This document shows positions 16,525 through 24,803 of a stretch of DNA of 64,000 bases, one piece after another. The DNA lies in assembly GCF_003885045.1 (NCBI RefSeq), contig NZ_RHJS01000002.1, positions 3,712,501-3,776,500 of the forward strand, given 5' to 3'. How positions within the stretch are numbered: the stretch's first letter is position 1; the number at the start of each line of letters is the position of its first letter. Under the pieces are notes generated by a model. It had not been told where the DNA came from, did not search any database, and was given only the letters and a program-made list of their open reading frames with translations. The stretch comes from Schaedlerella arabinosiphila (GTDB lineage: Bacteria; Bacillota; Clostridia; Lachnospirales; Lachnospiraceae). The position numbers and the translations under genes are program-made.

Positions 16525-18089
16525 TGCATCTTTTGCAGCGCCTTTTCCGTATCTTCTAAAGTAAAATTCACTTTATCGCTTTCAGCAACGCTACTATTAT
16601 AAACGGAAATCAGCACATCAACCTTGGATTCTTCCCACTCTTTTCTTTTATTCTCCAGATTCAATACTGCATTTTCCATCGACTGGTTCGATTTATTCAA
16701 TGCCTGCTCTGCTTCTTTAAAGTCTTTTGATGCTGCTTCTACCTGTGCGGCAATGTCTTGGTAGCTATTTTGTGTCCCTGCAAGCTCTGCCTCGGCCAAT
16801 TCCAATGCCTTCTGTGCATTCTTATATGCCTCCCCGGCTGCCCCGCTCAGATTTTCAGGATCAAACTCACCCGGAGTTAATCCATATTCTTCCAAGATTG
16901 ATAACAGCATTTCCTGCGCATCCTGAACTTTAACCTGCATGTCATGTAAGGAAGCATCCGCTATGGCTAATTGTCTTTCTAAATCAGTCAGTCTTTCATC
17001 CGCGGTCTTTTTATGCTTCTCCGCCTCCTCTACTGTAGCCTGCGCTGACTTATAAGCTTCTTCTGCTGCATCCGCAGCAAGCTTAGCCTGCTCTTTTGCT
17101 GCTGCGGCAGCTTCGCTGCTTTCATATGTTTTGGCCTGCGCGTCTACTGCAATCTGTGCCTGTTCTCTCGCCGTCTTTTCATCTTCCGTTACCGATGCCA
17201 CTGCATCCACAACCTGGGAACTCGCATCTGAAACACTGTCTGCAATAGAACCTATGTAGTCATTCGGGTTTGCTACTGCTTCTTTATAATCTTCTACCGC
17301 ATCCGCAGCCTCTTGATTCTTTTTGTCCAATTCTTCGATATCTGTTTTAATTTTCTCAACCGCATTTTTTGTCTCTTCCAGGTAATCGTCAATCGTCGGA
17401 CTCACTTCTTCTTTTTCTTCTGTTCCGGGCTCGCTGTCAGGCTGCACAGAATCCGCATTGTCCGGTGTCCCCGGCTGATTCCCGTCCGGTATTTCCGGTT
17501 CTGCCCCTGCTTCTGTATCCACCGGAGGCACTTCCTCCTGCGGTGTCTGCGGCGTGTTTTCCGCATCCTGTCCTTCTGATTCTGCAGGAGGCTGCTGGGT
17601 GTCCGCAGGTTCCGTCGGCGGCATTTCTTCCGGAGATCCTTCTGGTTCTACCGGAGGCTGCTGGGTGTCCGCAGGCTCCGTCGGCGGCATTTCTTCCGGA
17701 GATCCTTCTGGTTCTGCAGGAGGCTGCTGGGTGTCCGAAGGTTCTGCCGGGGGCTGCTGATCCGTCGCCGCTCCGCCTTCTGCAGGCGGAACCACCTCCT
17801 GCACGTTTTCCTCGGAACGACTTCCAAAATCTTCCGCCTGTTGATTCAGTTCAACCTGCACATTCTGGATCACCTCCTGCGTCCCGGTAAGTACATCCAT
17901 AATTTCCGCATTCTGTGTAGCTGCCGCTGCATCCGTCGGCAGATCAGTCTCCATGGTCTGGTCCGCTGCTTCGTTTTCATTCATTGCATTGTTCAGCGCT
18001 GCCAGAACCGGAGTACCGGAAGTGATCATTGCCAAAAAACCAATGCCAATCGAATTAACAACTTTTCTGTTGGTAAAATCTTTCTTCAT
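16521..18089 (-). CDS. N-terminal part of a frameshifted coiled-coil surface protein
   Basis: A 522-residue frame starting at ATG 18089 behind AAAGGATGAGAGA; the frame is open further upstream but without a ribosome site. It has a signal peptide (MKKDFTNRK, then IGIGFLAMITSG, cleavage near VLAALNN), a Pro/Glu-rich repeat region (about 90-180), and a long Ala/Glu/Lys coiled coil from about 200. It ends abruptly at LQKMH with no anchor. The next frame picks up the same coiled coil and supplies the anchor, so a single base loss near 16539-16541 probably split one gene of about 1,130 codons. It is probably an adhesin or cell-surface rod; function unknown. Confidence 0.85.
   Translation of the reverse strand: MKKDFTNRKVVNSIGIGFLAMITSGTPVLAALNNAMNENEAADQTMETDLPTDAAAATQNAEIMDVLTGTQEVIQNVQVELNQQAEDFGSRSEENVQEVVPPAEGGAATDQQPPAEPSDTQQPPAEPEGSPEEMPPTEPADTQQPPVEPEGSPEEMPPTEPADTQQPPAESEGQDAENTPQTPQEEVPPVDTEAGAEPEIPDGNQPGTPDNADSVQPDSEPGTEEKEEVSPTIDDYLEETKNAVEKIKTDIEELDKKNQEAADAVEDYKEAVANPNDYIGSIADSVSDASSQVVDAVASVTEDEKTAREQAQIAVDAQAKTYESSEAAAAAKEQAKLAADAAEEAYKSAQATVEEAEKHKKTADERLTDLERQLAIADASLHDMQVKVQDAQEMLLSILEEYGLTPGEFDPENLSGAAGEAYKNAQKALELAEAELAGTQNSYQDIAAQVEAASKDFKEAEQALNKSNQSMENAVLNLENKRKEWEESKVDVLISVYNSSVAESDKVNFTLEDTEKALQKMH
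17581..17780 (-). repeat. 66-bp tandem repeat encoding a 22-residue Pro-rich unit
   Basis: GGAGGCTGCTGGGTGTCCG recurs at 17587, 17653 and 17719, exactly 66 bases apart, encoding units around PPAEPEGSPEEMPPTEP. The near identity of the copies suggests recent expansion. Confidence 0.9.
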
Positions 18090-18137
18090 TCTCTCATCCT
18101 TTCCATTTTTACAATTTTTTCCGTTCCAGTCTTTGTT

Positions 18138-18165
18138 ATTATATCGACAAAAAACAGTTTTACAA
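18138..18165 (-). promoter_or_regulatory. Promoter of the coiled-coil surface protein gene
   Basis: Minus-strand -35 TTGTAA (18165-18160) and perfect -10 TATAAT (18143-18138) are separated by 16 bases, about 49 bases before the ATG at 18089. Confidence 0.6.
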
Positions 18166-18228
18166 TAACCCTCTGAAATCAACTTTCGTTTATCTTGTCC
18201 CGAAACCCGGCAATCTGCCGCGCACAGC

Positions 18229-18266
18229 AAAAAAAGAATGCAGCCCCAAACTCCAGCCGCATTCTT
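18229..18266 (-). terminator. Intrinsic terminator of the O-acylation operon
   Basis: On the minus strand AAGAATGC pairs with GCATTCTT (18266-18259 with 18241-18234), with GGC/GCT pairs inside, and the hairpin runs into seven T residues (18235-18229). It lies 70 bases after the DHHW gene stop. Confidence 0.85.
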
Positions 18267-18335
18267 CTCTATACATCTACTGTCTATTTGTCCTGTTTAG
18301 GCACAGCCTTCTCAAAAAAATACCAGACCGCAGGA

Positions 18336-19505
18336 TCATTCCCCTGTCAGCACGTCCGCCAGGGAATTATCGTTCAAAAAGGTATCCATATTATAGAGAA
18401 ACAGCACATCCGTGATTGCCTTATTCTCAACCAATGTGTGTACGTTCTCATAATAGTACCTTGCATCAATCATAATGATCTCGCTGTAATAAGGAATCAG
18501 AAACGGCACAAAGCAATTTGCGTAAGAATCCTTGAAGATCAGCAGCCGTCTCTGGTTGTCATTGGTGGTGACGATATCCACTATAGCGTGGTTGCCGCCG
18601 AAGAACACCTGGTACTTGTCCTTTTCTTCCAGGGCCCTCCGATCGTATATGGTAGGCCGTCTCTCCTCGTTGTCGGAATCGCTGACAAGATACTGATATT
18701 CCACATTTTCCGGCTGGTATACCTCCACCGTGTCCTTCGCCTTGTGGTATCCGCTCTTAGACGCCAGTGTCCCCGAAAAATCGGTGGCCACCGTGTGGAT
18801 CTTATAATCCGATACCGCCCCTTCAATCTCAAGCTGCTTTGCAGCGGCGCCGAATCCATAGGCCGCGCCCCTGCTTGTCCAGTGATGGTCGGTTTTATAA
18901 TAGATGCCCTCGTCCGCATGCTTTCTGAGAGTCTCCGTAATATCAATCAGGCCGATCCCGCCGGAAAGCTGCTTCTTAATATACTTCATATCCTCACCCT
19001 GGTCACGCACAGGCGCACCCAAAGGCAGATAATCCTTCATAATATAGGCCGCATTGGGTACGATCAGGGCATTCATCTTCAGGTCGCTGTTTGCCTGGCG
19101 GAACCGGTTCATGGCTTCCAGATTTTCCTCTGTATTCTTTTCATCCATTCCCACAGGAATCTGCATCAGATACTTCTTCTTTCCGAGGTAAACGCCGTTG
19201 AACTCCCGCTTTCCGATGAGAAGGTCACAGCGCACCTTGAGGCGTATCCAGAGGTCGCGGAGCACAAACTGATCCGAAGAATAGTCTTCCAGCGCAGTCA
19301 TATATTCCTTATTTTTGATTGTTTCAATACCCGGCTTGGGAAATGTGGTCAGTACACGGTTCTCTTCATCCGAAGTCTTTTTGTCAGGCTGTATGATGCC
19401 TGCCGCCACCAGCAGCAGAACAAGGCCGGCAAAACACCAGGCCATGCTGCGGTGCAGATTTTTATTTTCCTTTCTCCGTCTTTCCTTTCCCCTTTTCAGT
19501 TCCAT
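18336..19505 (-). CDS. DHHW-motif surface polysaccharide O-acetylation protein (AlgX/AlgJ-like)
   Basis: A 389-residue protein with one N-terminal membrane anchor (about 21-38) and an extracellular SGNH-like domain. The family motif DHHW is at residues 206-209 (YKTDHHWTSRG), and a nucleophile region FKDSYANCF is near the C-terminus. The AlgX/AlgJ/DltD group works with an MBOAT membrane acyltransferase to move acetyl groups onto secreted or wall glycans. It is the last gene of a four-gene operon and directly follows the MBOAT gene, the usual partnership. The acceptor glycan is unknown. Confidence 0.88.
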   Translation of the reverse strand: MELKRGKERRRKENKNLHRSMAWCFAGLVLLLVAAGIIQPDKKTSDEENRVLTTFPKPGIETIKNKEYMTALEDYSSDQFVLRDLWIRLKVRCDLLIGKREFNGVYLGKKKYLMQIPVGMDEKNTEENLEAMNRFRQANSDLKMNALIVPNAAYIMKDYLPLGAPVRDQGEDMKYIKKQLSGGIGLIDITETLRKHADEGIYYKTDHHWTSRGAAYGFGAAAKQLEIEGAVSDYKIHTVATDFSGTLASKSGYHKAKDTVEVYQPENVEYQYLVSDSDNEERRPTIYDRRALEEKDKYQVFFGGNHAIVDIVTTNDNQRRLLIFKDSYANCFVPFLIPYYSEIIMIDARYYYENVHTLVENKAITDVLFLYNMDTFLNDNSLADVLTGE

Positions 19506-19549
19506 TCATCTTCCCCTTTATGAATTTGTAACCATTCAAAAACCATACA

Positions 19550-20962
19550 TCAGAACCTGAAATACAGGAACGGATTATAAGTATCATTGACCAGATAAGC
19601 AGTGCAGATCAAAAAGATCCCCGCATACATTACAACGCCTGCCGCCTGCATATACCTTTCTTCTCTCCAGAGCAGCTCCGAGCATTTCCGGTGCAGGAAC
19701 GGCCCGCTTCCGACTGCCGCGATGATTCCCAGCATCAGGCTGGATTTGAGATAATAGAAACCGGTCATATCGACCAGGCCCTTTCCGCCGATCCCGAACA
19801 TGGCGCCGATATAGGACAGCGCGCCTCCCATGGACGGGGAGAAAAACAGCACCCAGCCAAACATCACCAGAAGCATGGTATACACATGTCTGGCAGCATT
19901 CGGTAAGCGTTCCAGCACTTCACCCAGCACATATTTTTCCACGCACAGAATGATACCATAATACAATCCCCAGAAAATAAAATTCCATGCGGCGCCGTGC
20001 CAAAGTCCGGTCAGGACCCACACCACCATCAGGTTCCGGATGGCTTTGATTGTGCCGCCCCGGTTGCCTCCCAGCGGAATATAAACGTACTCTTTAAACC
20101 AGGAACTCAGCGAGATATGCCATCTCCTCCAAAATTCCGTAATGCTTTTGGATATGTACGGGTAATCAAAGTTCCTCACAAAATCAAATCCAAGCATTTT
20201 TCCAAGCCCTACCGCCATATCCGAATAGCCGCCGAAATCAAAATAGATCTGCATCGTGTAGGCGAAGCATCCGATCCATGCCGTCAGCGCGGACATCTGA
20301 GGAACCCCAAGGGCCGCCACCGATTCGTAGATACTTCCGATGTTGTTGGCGATCAGCACTTTTTTTCCAAGTCCCTGCAGGAACCATACCGAGCCTTCCC
20401 CGAACCGCTCCCAGGAAATGGTCCGTTTTCGAAGCTGCCGCTCCACATCCGAATACCGCACGATGGGCCCGGCAATGAGCTGCGGAAACATACTGACATA
20501 AGCGCCGAAGGCAACCAGGTCATGCTGCGCTTTCACTTTGCCGCGGTACACATCGATCACATAGGACATGGTCTGGAACGTGTAAAAGGAAATACCGATC
20601 GGCAGTGCAAGCTCCTTATACGGGATATCAAAGGGCAGCACCGCGTTCAGGTTTGCGATCACGAATCCGTAATATTTATAAAATCCCAGGATCAGGAAAT
20701 TGATCACCGCCGTCACAATACAGGCTGATTTTGCCTTTGCCATATTGCCGGCGTTGATATGGCTTTCCAGCTCCATGCCGCTGACGAAGTTGATCCCGAT
20801 ACTGAGCAGCATCAGAATCACGTACACCGGCTCCCCCCATGCGTAAAAGATCAGGCTGGCAATCAGCAGGACAAGGTTCTTTCCCGCAAACGGCACAATA
20901 TAATACAGGATCAGCACAATGGGCAAAAATACAAAGATAAAAAATATACTGCTGAAAATCAT
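19550..20962 (-). CDS. MBOAT-family membrane O-acyltransferase (AlgI/DltB-like)
   Basis: A 470-residue polytopic protein with about eleven membrane helices. It carries the MBOAT signatures: QLIAGPIVRY (161-170), FDFGGYSDMAVGLGKMLGF, RRWHISLSSWFKEYVYIPLGG with His282, and the catalytic His322 in LTGLWHGAAWNF. It would carry acetyl or another acyl group across the membrane for transfer to an extracytoplasmic glycan by its DHHW partner. It lies 10 bases downstream of the DUF4358 gene. It is full length for AlgI-type proteins (about 460-520). Confidence 0.93.
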   Translation of the reverse strand: MIFSSIFFIFVFLPIVLILYYIVPFAGKNLVLLIASLIFYAWGEPVYVILMLLSIGINFVSGMELESHINAGNMAKAKSACIVTAVINFLILGFYKYYGFVIANLNAVLPFDIPYKELALPIGISFYTFQTMSYVIDVYRGKVKAQHDLVAFGAYVSMFPQLIAGPIVRYSDVERQLRKRTISWERFGEGSVWFLQGLGKKVLIANNIGSIYESVAALGVPQMSALTAWIGCFAYTMQIYFDFGGYSDMAVGLGKMLGFDFVRNFDYPYISKSITEFWRRWHISLSSWFKEYVYIPLGGNRGGTIKAIRNLMVVWVLTGLWHGAAWNFIFWGLYYGIILCVEKYVLGEVLERLPNAARHVYTMLLVMFGWVLFFSPSMGGALSYIGAMFGIGGKGLVDMTGFYYLKSSLMLGIIAAVGSGPFLHRKCSELLWREERYMQAAGVVMYAGIFLICTAYLVNDTYNPFLYFRF

Positions 20963-20972
20963 AACTTCTACC

Positions 20973-21620
20973 TCACAAGCTTTTTACAAAGGCTTCCTGC
21001 GCGTCAGACGCATGTTCCCCGACCACATACAGCACAAAATTGCCTTTCTCCAGGAGCACATGCTTTTTCAGCAGCGCAGTCTGCTCCGCTCCGTAGCCCT
21101 CAAAACTTTTCAGCTGTGTATCCAGCCGCTCCCGGATGGCATCCTGCACCTGCTTCTTCTGGCTGTTATCTTTCAGCTTCACCAGAAACATCTCATGTGC
21201 GTCCATATTGTCAATCGGCGCGTACAGGACTGCTCCCTCATAATCCTTCGGATTCAGTCCGTAGAACCGTTTCACCATCCTCGCCTCAGCCTGCTCCATC
21301 CCCTGAAATTCCGCTGCTTTTACTACCTGCTTTGCAACCGATTCTATACCGGCGCTGCTGATGGGGTCGTTGGCCATATCCAGTACCGCGAACAGCAGCA
21401 GAAGCGCCGCCAGCGCATACTTGATATTATGATAAGGAAGCCGCGGCAGTTCTCTGCGGGGCTGGGTACCCTCCGTCGGGTTCTGCCGGGCCGTCTGCCG
21501 CTCAGGTTCCTCCCTGACAGGCAATTTTACTTTCGGAAACCGGATCTGAATCTTCCCGGAGCCGGTTTCGTCGGATTGATTTTCTTGTCTTTTTGGGAAA
21601 GAAGGTCTTTTTATCTTCAC
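20973..21620 (-). CDS. DUF4358 family membrane-anchored protein
   Basis: A 215-residue protein with a basic, Pro/Arg-rich cytoplasmic N-terminus, one membrane helix (about 67-84, YALAALLLLFAVLDMA) and an outer domain matching DUF4358 (FYGLNPKDYEGAVLYAP, then EMFLVKLKD). The family is of unknown function but recurs beside MBOAT and SGNH genes in Clostridia, so it is probably a subunit of the acylation machinery. Its start overlaps the preceding SGNH gene by four bases (ATGA), which indicates translational coupling. Confidence 0.82.
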   Translation of the reverse strand: MKIKRPSFPKRQENQSDETGSGKIQIRFPKVKLPVREEPERQTARQNPTEGTQPRRELPRLPYHNIKYALAALLLLFAVLDMANDPISSAGIESVAKQVVKAAEFQGMEQAEARMVKRFYGLNPKDYEGAVLYAPIDNMDAHEMFLVKLKDNSQKKQVQDAIRERLDTQLKSFEGYGAEQTALLKKHVLLEKGNFVLYVVGEHASDAQEAFVKSL

Positions 21621-22399
21621 TGTTCATTCACCTCTGTCAGCATATTTGCCGCCCAGTACTTGTAAAAATCCGGCTGCAGGTGCAGTCCGTCGTCCTGATA
21701 CAGGTTCTGGTGCTCCTGCGCAACATATGTATTGTCAATATAGCGGTAACCGTACTGCTCCGTCATCGCCTTTAACGCCCCGTTAAATTCTTCCAGACGC
21801 GCGTAGCTGTCGATCCACATTGCGGTCGGCCCGGGCGGCAGAATGGAATTAAGGTAAACTTCCGTCTCCGGCAGCGCTCCTGCCACCGCCTGTATCTGTG
21901 CGGCGCACTCCGCCGCGTAATCCGCAGGCTCCGGCCAGAGGCCGCAGGCGATGTCATTGATCCCGAAGCATAGAAATACCCGTTCCGGATCCAGTCTCTT
22001 TAACTGCTCCAGATGGTCGGATACATCCTTGATCGTGCTTCCGCTCTCCGCGATCACCCAGTCCTCCTGAAGAAATTCATAAAAAGAAAATCCCACCGCA
22101 CGGGAATCCCCCATCACGGCGCAGTTCTCAAAGCTGCCCCAGACCAGGCTTTCATCCGTATCCGCCAGATCCAGGCTGTGCCTGACCCGGATTGCCTTGA
22201 TCGTCTCATTGATCTCCGCCACATTCTGCTGTTCCAGGCTCTCCAGATAGCGGACGCCCTGGGATACTTTTTCCTTGTTCTGCTCCTGCTTTTTTCCCTT
22301 ATAGATAAACACAATAATAACGACAGCGATAATGATTATCCCTGCCGCCAATAAAATAAACTTTATATCTGGTAAATGGGTTCTTTTCCCTTTTTTCAT
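21617..22399 (-). CDS. SGNH/GDSL-type hydrolase, membrane anchored
   Basis: A 260-residue protein with an N-terminal membrane helix (about 12-33) and an extracellular SGNH fold. The blocks are MGDSRAVG with nucleophile Ser99, ESGSTIKD (block II Gly), GINDI with Asn148, and DDGLHLQP with Asp237/His240. Such enzymes esterify or de-esterify surface glycans. As the first gene of the operon with DUF4358, MBOAT and DHHW proteins, it may act as transferase or as an esterase that trims the modification. The start follows GGGGAG. Confidence 0.9.
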   Translation of the reverse strand: MKKGKRTHLPDIKFILLAAGIIIIAVVIIVFIYKGKKQEQNKEKVSQGVRYLESLEQQNVAEINETIKAIRVRHSLDLADTDESLVWGSFENCAVMGDSRAVGFSFYEFLQEDWVIAESGSTIKDVSDHLEQLKRLDPERVFLCFGINDIACGLWPEPADYAAECAAQIQAVAGALPETEVYLNSILPPGPTAMWIDSYARLEEFNGALKAMTEQYGYRYIDNTYVAQEHQNLYQDDGLHLQPDFYKYWAANMLTEVNEQ

Positions 22400-22469
22400 T
22401 TGTACTCTCCCCGAAAATCACTGTCATCAAATCATCCGGATCTGTTCCGGTCGGATATCAATCGTTATT

Positions 22470-22498
22470 ATTCTACTCTTTCTTCGACATTTTTTCAA
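22470..22498 (-). promoter_or_regulatory. Promoter of the O-acylation operon
   Basis: Minus-strand -35 TTGAAA (22498-22493) and -10 TAGAAT (22475-22470) are separated by 17 bases, 71 bases before the SGNH start. With the terminator at 18229-18266 it bounds a four-gene transcript. Confidence 0.65.
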
Positions 22499-22546
22499 GT
22501 TGAAATTACAACCGGGAAAATATCCCACAAATTTTAGTCCCATATC

Positions 22547-22855
22547 CTATTTGAGCATATCCAGCACAGCCTTCTTCGGCTTTGCACCGAGATCTCTCTT
22601 GACTTCCTCTCCGTTCTTGAACACGATCAGGGTGGGAATGCTCATGACGCCGTATTTCTGGGCGATCTCCATTTCATTGTCGATATTCAGCTTCCCAACC
22701 TTGATATCGTCCGCTTCCTCTGCGATCTCCTCGATCACCGGAGCCATCATCTTACATGGACCGCACCAGTCCGCATAAAAATCTACCAGTACCGGCTTGT
22801 CTGACTGCAGAACTTCCTGTTCAAAATTCTGTGCTGTAATTTTCAATACTGCCAT
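22547..22855 (-). CDS. trxA: Thioredoxin
   Basis: A 102-residue thioredoxin with the redox pair Cys31/Cys34 in ADWCGPCKMM, cis-Pro in SIPTLIVF, and the standard length. It reduces protein disulfides in the cytoplasm using thioredoxin reductase, which is not in this window. The start is preceded by AAGGAGG. It lies 26 bases after purD on the same strand and may be co-transcribed with the purine genes. Confidence 0.97.
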   Translation of the reverse strand: MAVLKITAQNFEQEVLQSDKPVLVDFYADWCGPCKMMAPVIEEIAEEADDIKVGKLNIDNEMEIAQKYGVMSIPTLIVFKNGEEVKRDLGAKPKKAVLDMLK

Positions 22856-22881
22856 CCGTATTTCCTCCTTTTTTCGTATAC

Positions 22882-24153
22882 CTACGCTTCATCTATAGCT
22901 TTCCCAATATCATGCCGCATATACTTGTTTCCAAATTCCACCCATTCCGTAGCCGCATACGCATTTTCCCGTGCCTCCTGCAGGGTTCTTCCCTTGGCGG
23001 TGACGCCCAGCACACGGCCGCCGTTTGTCACGATCTTATCCCCGTCAAACCGGGTTCCCGCATGGAAACATTCATATCCTTCGTGCTCCTTGAACTTCTC
23101 CAGGCCGCTGATTGCAAATCCCTTTTCATATTTGAGGGGGTATCCGTCCGATGCCAGCACAACGCAGACAGCCGCATTGTCCTCAAATTCCAGTTCCACC
23201 TGACCGAGACATCCGTCAATGCAGGCTTCCACGACTTCGATCAGGTCATTTTTCATCCGGGGCAGCACCACCTGGGCTTCCGGATCTCCGAACCGGGCGT
23301 TGTACTCCAGCACCTTCGGCCCGTCCTCGGTGAGCATCAGTCCGAAAAAGATGACGCCCTTGAAGGGCCTGCCCTCTGCCGCCATGGCGTCCACGGTAGC
23401 CTGGTAGATATACTTTTCACAGAACTGCTCCACTTCTTCCGTATAGAACGGACTCGGAGAAAACGTCCCCATTCCTCCGGTATTCAGTCCTGTGTCGCCG
23501 TCTCCTGCCCGCTTGTGATCCTGGGCTGAGGTCATAGTTCGGATGGTCTTTCCGTCCACGAAGGAAAGCACGGAAACCTCCCGGCCGGTCAGAAATTCCT
23601 CGACGACCATTTCGTTTCCCGCGGAGCCGAACTTCTTGTCCAGCATGATCGTCCTGACGCCTTCCTTTGCCTCCTCCAGATTCTGGCAGATCAGCACGCC
23701 CTTTCCGAGAGCCAGCCCGTCCGCCTTCAATACGATGGGGAATCTGGCAGTCTCCAGATAGGCAAGGGCCGCATCCGGGTCGGTAAAGTTCTCGAACGCC
23801 GCGGTAGGAATGTTGTATTTCTTCATCAGGTCCTTGGAAAATGCCTTGGAGCCTTCCAGGATGGCCGCGTTTTTCCGGGGGCCGAAGGTTCGGATGCCGG
23901 CCGCTTCCAGCTCGTCCACCAGTCCGCCTACCAGCGGGTCGTCCATTCCCACAATGACCAGGTCGATCTTCTTCTCCCTGGCAAATTCCGTCAGCTTGTC
24001 AAACTCCATCGCACCGATCGGCACACACTCGGCATACTCCGCAATCCCGGCATTTCCCGGTGCGCAGTACATCTTCTTCACCTTCGGGCTTTTTGCAGCG
24101 CTGGCTGCAATCGCATGTTCTCTGCCTCCGCTTCCCACAATCAATACTTTCAT
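22882..24153 (-). CDS. purD: Phosphoribosylamine-glycine ligase
   Basis: A 423-residue GARS, standard monofunctional length. It starts with the typical MKVLIVGSGGREHAIA and has the ATP-grasp core (FPIVLKADGLALGKGV and GVIFFGLMLTEDGPKVLEYN, which is cited here only as family hallmark segments). It makes glycinamide ribonucleotide from phosphoribosylamine, glycine and ATP, the second step of purine synthesis. It is the fourth pur gene in a run purE-purM-purN-purD and starts 23 bases after purN. Confidence 0.98.
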   Translation of the reverse strand: MKVLIVGSGGREHAIAASAAKSPKVKKMYCAPGNAGIAEYAECVPIGAMEFDKLTEFAREKKIDLVIVGMDDPLVGGLVDELEAAGIRTFGPRKNAAILEGSKAFSKDLMKKYNIPTAAFENFTDPDAALAYLETARFPIVLKADGLALGKGVLICQNLEEAKEGVRTIMLDKKFGSAGNEMVVEEFLTGREVSVLSFVDGKTIRTMTSAQDHKRAGDGDTGLNTGGMGTFSPSPFYTEEVEQFCEKYIYQATVDAMAAEGRPFKGVIFFGLMLTEDGPKVLEYNARFGDPEAQVVLPRMKNDLIEVVEACIDGCLGQVELEFEDNAAVCVVLASDGYPLKYEKGFAISGLEKFKEHEGYECFHAGTRFDGDKIVTNGGRVLGVTAKGRTLQEARENAYAATEWVEFGNKYMRHDIGKAIDEA

Positions 24154-24176
24154 TTCTGCCTCCTGTCCGCTTATCT

Positions 24177-24803
24177 CTATTGTGCGATGATCGCTTTTTT
24201 GTCCTTCACAGTAACCTTTCCGTTGGCAATCAGGTCAATGGCCCGGGGCAGGATCTTCCACTCCGCCTGCTCCATGACCCTGCGCTGCAGCTCCTTGGGG
24301 GTATCCCCCTGTTTGACCTCCACAGCCTTCTGCAGGAGGATGGGCCCGGTATCCGTACCCTCATCTACAAAATGCACCGTCGCGCCCACTACCCTGACGC
24401 CTCTCTCCAGAGCCGCCTCATGCACCTTCAGCCCATAGTATCCGGTGCCGCAGAAAGAAGGAATCAGGGAAGGATGGATGTTGATCATCCTGTTTTTGTA
24501 TTTTGCCGTCATCTCCGGAGGGATCACCACCAGAAAACCGGCAAGCACCACCAGATCCGGCTCATAGGCGTCCACTGCCTCCAGAAGCTTCCGGTTGAAC
24601 TGAGCCCGGTCTTCATAATCCTTCGGTGAAACGCACTGCGCCGGAATCCCGCGGATCCTGGCCCGCTCTAAAGCGTATGCGTTTTTATTATTGCTGATGA
24701 CTCCCGCCAGTCTCGTATTGGTAATGGTTCCGTTGTCCACCGCGTCGATGATGGCCTGCAGGTTTGTCCCGCCGCCGGAAACCATGACTACAACATTTAA
24801 CAT
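24177..24803 (-). CDS. purN: Phosphoribosylglycinamide formyltransferase
   Basis: A 208-residue GAR transformylase that uses 10-formyl-tetrahydrofolate. Catalytic residues are visible: Asn108 and His110 in INIHPSLIPSF, and Asp151 in EGTDTGPI. The phosphate loop is SGGGTNLQ (9-16). Its start overlaps the end of purM by 7 bases, showing coupled translation. It performs the third step of purine synthesis, and no PurT alternative is nearby. Confidence 0.97.
   Translation of the reverse strand: MLNVVVMVSGGGTNLQAIIDAVDNGTITNTRLAGVISNNKNAYALERARIRGIPAQCVSPKDYEDRAQFNRKLLEAVDAYEPDLVVLAGFLVVIPPEMTAKYKNRMINIHPSLIPSFCGTGYYGLKVHEAALERGVRVVGATVHFVDEGTDTGPILLQKAVEVKQGDTPKELQRRVMEQAEWKILPRAIDLIANGKVTVKDKKAIIAQ

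Noticed and set aside
16521..16560. Programmed -1 frameshift signal
   Set aside because: No X-XXY-YYZ heptamer in the right phase and no clear downstream stimulator; a base loss explains the data better.
17581..17780. CRISPR-like spaced repeats
   Set aside because: The 66-bp units are contiguous, in frame and inside a surface-protein gene; there are no variable spacers or cas genes.
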